DNA of 64,000 nucleotides. Source: Phyto melanocephala. Its lineage: Eukaryota; Arthropoda; Insecta; Diptera; Rhinophoridae. A program made the position numbers and the translations under genes. The notes below the pieces were generated by a model. That model was not told the origin of the DNA, did no database searches, and saw only the letters and a list, made by a program, of their open reading frames with translations. Shown piece by piece: positions 38,201 to 47,200 of this stretch (position 1 is the stretch's first letter; each line of letters begins with the position of its first letter). The stretch spans positions 1 through 64,000 of the forward strand of contig OW799233.1 of NCBI GenBank assembly GCA_941918925.1. Reading direction: 5' to 3'.

Positions 38201-41200
38201 TTGATTTTGATTTTTAGATTTTGTTAAGGCCGAAGACATTTTTCTTTGTCTGTTTTGTTTGCGATTTGATCTGCCAACAAGAGACTCATGGCTTTGATGC
38301 TGATCATTTTTATGGTGTAAATTTACTATTGTTTGCGGGGTAAATTTACTATTGTTTGAAACTATTTTTGATGTTTCCTGTGTTGAATCAGTATTTAAAA
38401 AGTTAATAATAGTTGTAGTCTCAACTTCGATATATGTATTTGTCGATGTAATATTTCTTTTAAGACTAAATTCAGTAGTAGTTACCATTGTTGAAGTGAA
38501 TGCAGCATCAAAAGTGTTTATAGTAGCTTTTTCAAATGCAAATGCAGGTAAAGTTAGAATTTCTTTTTCCACTTTATTTACATTAAAATTATTAGACTCA
38601 TTAATATTCTGACCAAGTAGATCGGCCAACTCAACATTTTTTCTTTTTCCAGATGCATCTACTGTGGCTTTATTGCCTTTATGCTTGAAATTGTTATCTA
38701 ACGAATTATTAGCATTCCTAACTTTATTGGAGTAAACATTAGGTAGAGTATTATTAAAATAATTTAAATCTTTTTGTGGCTCAAACGATGTATTATGATA
38801 CGATAAGTCTTTTATAGACAAAACTACCAAATTGCGACGACTTAATGTTACAAAATCCAGCTCAGTTTGCCAAATTGCTTCTGTAAATAAAAAAAAAAAT
38901 AAATTTTTCTTAGAATTCTATTTTTTAAATTCAAATTTAAAATATTTTAAACTAAGTTTAAAATTTATCAAAAGTTGTAAAAAAATTCTTAATTTGTTTT
39001 AATTGATATGCAGGGAGACGCAAATTTAATCATCCTATTTGGCTTTTGAATAACTTTTTTACTCAATAAAAAAATGATTTTTAATAATGGAAATCTTTAT
39101 TTGAACTTTAACTTTTTTTTCTGTTAAGTGGATACAAATTTGTTGTCCATTTTATCGCTTTTTACATAATTCCTGTCAAATATTCTCCTTAAGTGCTGCG
39201 AATGCCTGGAGCTTCATAAACCCGTGACTTCAAGTTGCTCTTCAAAGAAAGAATTCTGAAAGGGATAAATCGGGCGGTCTAGCCGGCTTTGCCTAATTTA
39301 CAAAACAGCAGATTACGCGACCAGGAAACCTTTCCTTAATTAAATCGATTGTCTTCTTGAAACCACATGTTCATCAACCCCTGTAGTACGTAAATAAATT
39401 TAATTCCACGGTAACTAATTTTCAAATATTTATATATTAACGGTAAAATAAAATAATTTGAGTTAAATAAAAAAAAATAAAAATATTTGCATGGTGATGA
39501 TCCAATTTTATATGAACCGGGTTAAGAAATGAGCTCTTTACTATATTGTTTCCCTTAGTATATATACAGATTAGATTTCATAAGCCATTAGTATTATTGT
39601 TTGAAAAACCACTTTATAAGTTAACAGCTCGTTTGCAATCCTTAGGCTTAATTGATTTTCACGGAACCCACTGGTAAATATCTTTACATAGCTGATACGC
39701 TTTTAAGAGCTACTCTAGAATTCATTTACATTTTAATTTTATTATCCATTTATTATTATGGAAATCAACGTTGCCAAAATTTGGCAAAAGAGTAAATAGA
39801 TTGGTCAAATATTAACAATGATATTAATATCATAGTGTCAAACTAAGACATTTATAAACAAGTAACAGTGCTATATTCGGACGTGCGGAATCTTATATAC
39901 CCTTCACAACGTGTAGTCATGCAAAAACAATTGTTTGTATCACCATTCATCTCATATAAAATACGTACATACATGTAAAAAACATTAAAAAAAAAAATAC
40001 AAAAAATGCATTCCACTCGGCTAGTGTCGGTAAAAATATAATTTTTCAGATTTATTCTTTCATTTATCACAATTAGAAAATTCTTTGTAAAAATAAAGAA
40101 TATTAGAATATGAACTCGAGCCTGATTAAGAAATTTAAATATTAGTTTAAACAAAAAAGTTCGATAAAATAAAAATTCAATTTTAAAAAAAAATATATTA
40201 AAAATAAAAAAAATAATAAAAACAATTACAAAAAAAAAATTTAAAAATTTTTTTAAAAAAATTAAAAAAAAATATAAAAAAAAAATATAAAAAAAATATA
40301 AAAAAAAAATATAAAAAAAAATAATAAAATATAAATAATATATTAAATAAAATAAAATGAAATTTTTTTGGCTCAGCTGGAATTCGATGCCTCGTTTACT
40401 TTAACCAGTATGTATGTAGGTTGTTGTTGTAATTGTGAAAAAAACGATGTGGTCGTGGTTTTTTGCTCATATCTCAGAAAGTTATGGGGCGATTGTGCTG
40501 AATTCCAATAGCGATTCATTCCTGGATATTTCCAAGAGATTGATACCATATAGAGATCTGAGCAACATATAGTTGCTTTTAAAAGTTGATTTCAACCAAC
40601 ACACGGACAGACGGACAGGCGGCCAAGGCTTATTCGACTTCTCTATTCGTAAGCTTTCAGAAAATATACACTTTATGGGGTCGGAAATGAAAATTGTAGA
40701 AATAACAAACGGAATGACAAAACTATATATACCCTTGTGCACCACAGGTGAAGGGTATAAAAAAATATAAAAATTCATATTCAAAAGATAATGTAATGAA
40801 ATTGTTACTATTCCATAGTAAATACAAGATATGTTGTGACCTTTTCGAAATCAATAAAAAAATTATCTTTGAGTAGAAGACTACTATTCGAAATTTGTCG
40901 AAATATATGGACCCCTTAGCGCAAAATTATCGTAAGCGACATTTCGTGAAAAAATGTTTAAGATGAATATTAAAACTTTATGGACCTGCCCATTGTTTAA
41001 AATTAAAAAAATGTGAAAATTGTTGATAATTTTAAATATATTACGTATTAGATTTGATCGTAAGTCATGTTTACAATATTTTGTAAAAGACTTTAATCGT
41101 AAGCGACATTGCATTGTATACAACGACGGTCACAATACCAATAGTTCTAGAAAATAAAATGATAAGGATAATATAATTAGAATTTATAATTTTTTAAGAA

Positions 41201-44200
41201 AACAATCAATTTATTCTTTATAAACAAAATTAAGACATAGTAGCTAATCTGATATGATAAAAAAGTGATTTTGCAGGGGTTAAACTGTTGACGAAGTGAT
41301 AAAATTTAGGTGAAAACAGTAATTAATTAAACATTAGCAAGTCATTGGAGATCATACGTTTATGTGAATATATTAATGAACTTCACTCCATTCTGATAAG
41401 TGCATATCCAAACATACACACACATTTAAATTTATTATATTAGTAAGATAAGATAGTGTGGCACTTTTATATGTTAACATAAAATATAAAATTTAAATAA
41501 TTTAATGTATAATATAGGGTGGTCTAATTCAACTTGGGGTTTACATTTTTTATTGTATTAATTAAAATTTATTTTTTTTTTACAATAAATAAAATAAAAA
41601 ATATTTAAACCCCATGGCATATACATATGAATGTATATTAAAATATACAAATTATTAAAAGAAATCAAGTTGAAATACTTTAAAATAGGTTATTGTAAAA
41701 TAATTACCTCTGGGTAGTAGACCATTTTCAATTATTCGTCCTTCCAGAAGTAAACGTGGTAAAAGTAAACACATCGCTATCAAAAGGTGGATAAAAGCAG
41801 CTGTTGGTCCGCCATGAGTCCAAAGTGTTCTGAATGTATTACTACGTGATTCCTCTTCTAAGCCATCATGAGATACCATTGACCAACGCCTTCCTTTTTT
41901 AGCAAATCCTAATTTAATACCATCGTTTGATAAATTTCCCACCTAAAAATAACAAAAAATAATAATATACAATAAGTTAAAAAATGTTTTTTAGATATTT
42001 TTAGATGATTCTTTACAATACTAATTACTAGCAACATATCCTCTACTTCGTTCTCGCAGTTCTTATGAAAAAATTTATTTTACCCTTCACCTGTGGTGCC
42101 AAGTTTATATGTAGCTTCCGTTTGTAATTTCTACAATATTCATTTCCGACCCATAAAGTATATATTTTCTAAACGCTTATGAGATATAAGCAAAAAAACA
42201 CGACTTTATTACTTAAAGTAACTGTATAATGCAAACTAAAGTTACCTCTAGATACAACAAAATTTAAATCTGAGTCAAGAATAACACCAACGCACCTAAT
42301 TTGAGTAACAAATCCTATCGAATTTACATCAAGTATCAGAGAAATTAGTTTTAATACATTTTCCAAAGATTATTGTGTTCGACTTTCTAATAATTATACA
42401 AATGCCATTATACGAAATCCAGCATGGTAGCAATTCAGATGTATAATCAATGTTCTTGATTGATCTTCTACTTCTACACAACAACAGAACATCATCAGCA
42501 AACGAAAAAGGAACTCACAACCTATTCGATATTTTACTTGAAAATCATTCACAAAAATTATATAAAGCATAGGCCGAAGAACAGATCCACGAGAAACACC
42601 ACTAAAAACTGGAAGCAATGAAGAAACACGATCTGCTTTCTGCCAGATAGATAAGAAACAAGTAATAGCACTATATTCGTCTGTAGGAAATATTTATATA
42701 GCCTTCACAAAAATAAAGAACCCAAAGCATACACATACAATTTGTTTGTAAAACAGATTTTACATTTGCTTAATCTTTGTTTTTGTTGATTCCTGGCATG
42801 TCATGCTCTAGGTACTAAAGTGCTGAGCAAAACTTTCTCAATGTTATGTATTTTATTTCATACTTACTACTTCCAATCAGTATATTTTAGTGTAAATATA
42901 AAAAAAAAACAAACAACACAACATTACTCTCTAGTTTTGTTATATAAAAACAAAATACGACAGTAAAAAAAATAAACGGTAAATCATAGCAGAAACAACG
43001 AGTGCAAAAAAATACATACAAAAAATGTAAAGATATTAAGCACAAGCATTACTAAATAATAACATTTAGGACAGATTAAATAGAAAACAATTTCTTATAA
43101 CCGATTTTTCCAGTACATTAAAAGTTAAAGTCTTCATGCTAGTTATACCCTTCACCTGTGGTACACAAGGGTATATATGTATAGCTTTGTCATTTCTACA
43201 ATTTTCATTTCCGACCCCATAAAGTATGTATATATTTTCTGACAGCTTATGAATAGAGGAGTAATTAAGTCCTGACCGTCTGTCCGTGTGTTGGTTGAAA
43301 TTAACTTTTAGAAGCAACTATATGTTTCTCAGATCTGTGTATAGTATCCATCTTTTGGAAATATCCGGGAATGAATCGCTATAGAAATTCAGCACAATCG
43401 CCCCATAATTTTCTGAGATATGAGCAAATAAACGCGACTGCCTCTGTTTAGGGTTCTAATCGGTAAAGTTATATGCAACAAATTTTTACTAACGCAATAT
43501 AGATACTGTAAAAAAATTAAAATTCATGTTGGCCGCACAAATAGGCGGAAAATAAATTTATATATTTATATCTGGTATTTTAAAATGTTACTTCTTGAAC
43601 CCCCTCAATATTGGTATCAATTAAAAGGGCTTGACCAGTAGAATACAGTAAATTATTAAATACTGTAAAATCCAAGATGGCGTCTAAAACAAAATGGCGG
43701 ATCTAATTTTTAACCCAATCAATATTGGCATCAAATTAAAAGCCTTTGCTAGTAGAATACAGTTAACTACGTAAAAATTCAAAATCAAGGATGGCGTCGG
43801 AAGTAATAAGGAAAAATGGCGTATAACATGAAATATAGGGTAAGCTACGATGTGTGATTATACCTATGTACATGATGGTAAAGGGTATTATCAGATTCGG
43901 CACGGCCGAATATAGCACTCTTACTTGTTTTTTTTCCGATAACTTTGTCGGTAATTGACCCATTGAACCAACATTTTCTGAAATGTTGGCATAGGTGCAT
44001 ATTATTTATCTACGCAACAAACGTTGCAAGAAGTTCCATTATAGCAGTTACAAAATCATTCGCTTTTATCTTAGCTCGTAACTTTAACTGATATTCAGTA
44101 GCGAAATTTTCGAAAGCTTATCTAATAAACTGATCAGTGTTGCCGCCGACCGACTTTTTTTCGCAGTGAAATCGACAAAAAAACGCAGTGACGAGAAATA

Positions 44201-47200
44201 AAAAAATGTCGTTTTCGTTTGGACAAAAAAAAGGAAATTTTTTTCACTTTTTTAACACTTTTTTTGCCCTTTTTTTAAGGATTACTTGTTTTTAATTTTT
44301 TTTTAGTTAATTTTAATCTGCCCTTGTGTTGTTGACGGGAGTTTCCTTATCTTTGCATTTGTCTTCTTGTTGGTTTTCTCTTTGCTGCTATAAATAAATA
44401 TTATGTAATATTTTCTAGTTATTTTAAACGCCAACTTACCCATTCATTTCGTAACAATATAAAAATTAATTAAATGGACTGAAAAGCAAATATTTTTTTC
44501 ACGAAATAGTTTGAATATGTTTTTCTAACGGGATTTTTGACATTTTAATTCAAGACCTAATCAGTCAACTGCAACGTAACGTAACAGCAGAAAATGTTGC
44601 CATCTAGCTGCTCTATTTTTAACAGGGTGACAATTTTATCTCGTTGTGTTATAGCCTTTACAGACTTACGTGTTAAACACATTTGAGGTAAATCATGTTA
44701 AGGCGTTGTTGATCAAAAAAAGAGGAAAACTACCAAAAACTGAAAACGCAGTGATATTAAAAAAAACGCAGTTACGCAGTGACGACGGGCAAATCGCAGT
44801 GAAAAACTGCGATCGCAGTGAAAACGACAACACTGAAATTGATACTATATAAAAGTATACGTGGGGCTTCAAAATGTTGATTTCTACATATACGCGGATG
44901 GGCTTAGGTGAATTAATTCCTGTATTTACAAGATTTCAGAATATATGTTTATACTTTTAAGAATCTAAAATTAATATTGTACAAATTACAGACGGAATGT
45001 CAAACTTATATATACCCTTTTACACTCTCATGTGAAGGGTATAATATGGATTCTAAATGTGCAAAGTATTATAATAACAAGATTACTCATTCGCATGTAC
45101 GTCACATCAGCCTAGCACTTAACAATAGCAATATGTAAACACTGAGATTTATATAAATTAAAGGATTATAAAAGCATTATAGCTTATTTAAAAGTATTGA
45201 ACATATTACGGCTTATATGGTTATTTGCCGTTTTTAAATTAGAGGTATGATGATAAAATTTGCTACGTATAACCCTCTAGGCAAAGTCATTACTGTGCCA
45301 AAAAATTAAGGTGCCACGCCTACTTTTACGCCCACCTCCCAGACAACGTTTTACCTAAAATTCATATAATTTCTCTATTACTAAAAATTTTGGAATAATA
45401 AAGGACTATATTGAAATTTCTAAGTTGTACTCATTAGCAAAAACAACTTTGACAGTCCTACTATAACGCCCACTTTTCTCGTTATCTACCGTTAATGAAA
45501 TTTAAAAGCTCATAAAACCGACAAAATTAGAGCTACGATAATATAATTTGCTACAGATATCCTTCTAGTCAATGTCATTGTTATACCGGAAAATTTATGT
45601 GACACGCCTACCTCTCATATAACGATTTATCTCAAACTTATATAATTTCTAATAATAAAAATTTTGAAATAATAAAGGACTATATTGAAACATCTAAGTT
45701 GCATTCATTAGTAGAAAGAACTTCAACACGCCTACTTTAATACCCACTTTCATTGAAAGACTACAACAACTTCGACACGCCTACTATTACGACCACATTT
45801 CTTGTTATCAACTGTTAACGAAATATAAAAGCTCATAAAATTTACCAATTTGTAGGTATGTGGATGAAATTCGCTAATTATATCCTTCTAGTTAATGTCA
45901 TTGTTGCGCCGGAAAATTAAGGTGACACGCCTACTTTAAGGCCTACCTCCCATATAACGGTTTTTATCAAATTCATGTAATTTCTCTATTAACAAAGTTT
46001 TTGGGAAAATAAAGGACTATATTGAAATATCTTAGTTGTATTTATTAGCAGAAACTTTATTGACACGCCTACTTTAATGCCCACTTTCACTAAAAGACTA
46101 AATTTACGAAAAAATTTTACTATCATATCGAAGTTATTAAGGGTGGTTAAATTTTAAGGACCGATGTGGATTTTAAATAAAACACAAATTATTTAAAAAA
46201 TTATTATCATTTCTTCTTATAATGATAATATTTGTATGGTTCAATTATGTATTTAACAAAATATCGGCCAAAAGGACCCCCATCCTTGGCGCCACTCCTC
46301 TATCTGATGGTCCAAATTTTCAATGACAATGTTGATGCGCAATTGTTGGGCACGATGATGAGTCGAGGTTGACTGCTCTTTTGCCACACTATCGCAAAAA
46401 ACACCAATGGTTCCCATTCAACGAACTAAGAAGGCATTCACAGATTTTCTTACATTTTATACAGACCTGTTTTGCAGAAATTTAAATATTTTTTACAATT
46501 CTCCCGATTGTGGACGAATTTAAACGATTATGTTGATCAAACGAATTACGTAGTGGACAAAATGCATTTTGATTTAAACGCCCATTTTTATAAAAATCTT
46601 TAATATTTAAAAGCGTTGCTCGATTGCGTATCTTTCCACGGTTCAAATTGAGTTAGTCTGAGATTGAGAAATGTCAAATGAAATGCAAGAAAAAAGTTGA
46701 AGTTTAGGTGTGGTTCACCTTCGACATGGGCCCTTAAAATTTAACCGCCCTCTACAAAGAAAGTGATACATATTTTATTTGAAAGAGATTATTCCATAGC
46801 GATTAACAAAATAATAAAAATTGTGCTTTAAATGTACACAAAATTGGTGGTGGGTATAAAAGATTCGGCACAGCCGAATATAGTGCTCTTACTTGTTTTT
46901 TTTTACCAATTTTACTTCCAATATCAATCACTTGTTTGTTCGTGTGACGTCACGCATGAGAGAGCAGATATTACAGAAAACTTGCGCAATGCTTGATCTT
47001 GCTTTTATCATTCTTTTAAATGTATTGTCTAAAGAAAACAACGTTAGCTGGCTGTTTTAATTTGTCTCAGATTTTATAAGTGTTGTGTATGAAGAAAACT
47101 ACATCGCAAAATCGTTTTAATCTTACCTAACCCGGGGTATCCACGTATCAATATTTATTACCGCAATTGTCAAATTTGATAATTAAGCAATTATTGCCGC

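Larger units (their letters stand above)
38881..41707 (-). other. tinc intron 3 (2.8 kb)
   Basis: Starts GTAATT at 41707 and ends TTATTTACAG at 38881. It contains a mariner pseudogene, a DINE-A copy and a short-repeat copy. The remaining parts (38881-39170, 39420-39850, 40760-41250, 41450-41700) hold nothing I recognise. Confidence 0.75.

Noticed and set aside
38352..38612. 86-codon plus-strand open frame
   Set aside because: It is an antisense shadow of tinc exon 4.
44670..44852. 60-codon open frame
   Set aside because: It spans the inverted-repeat end of the hAT MITE into flanking DNA.
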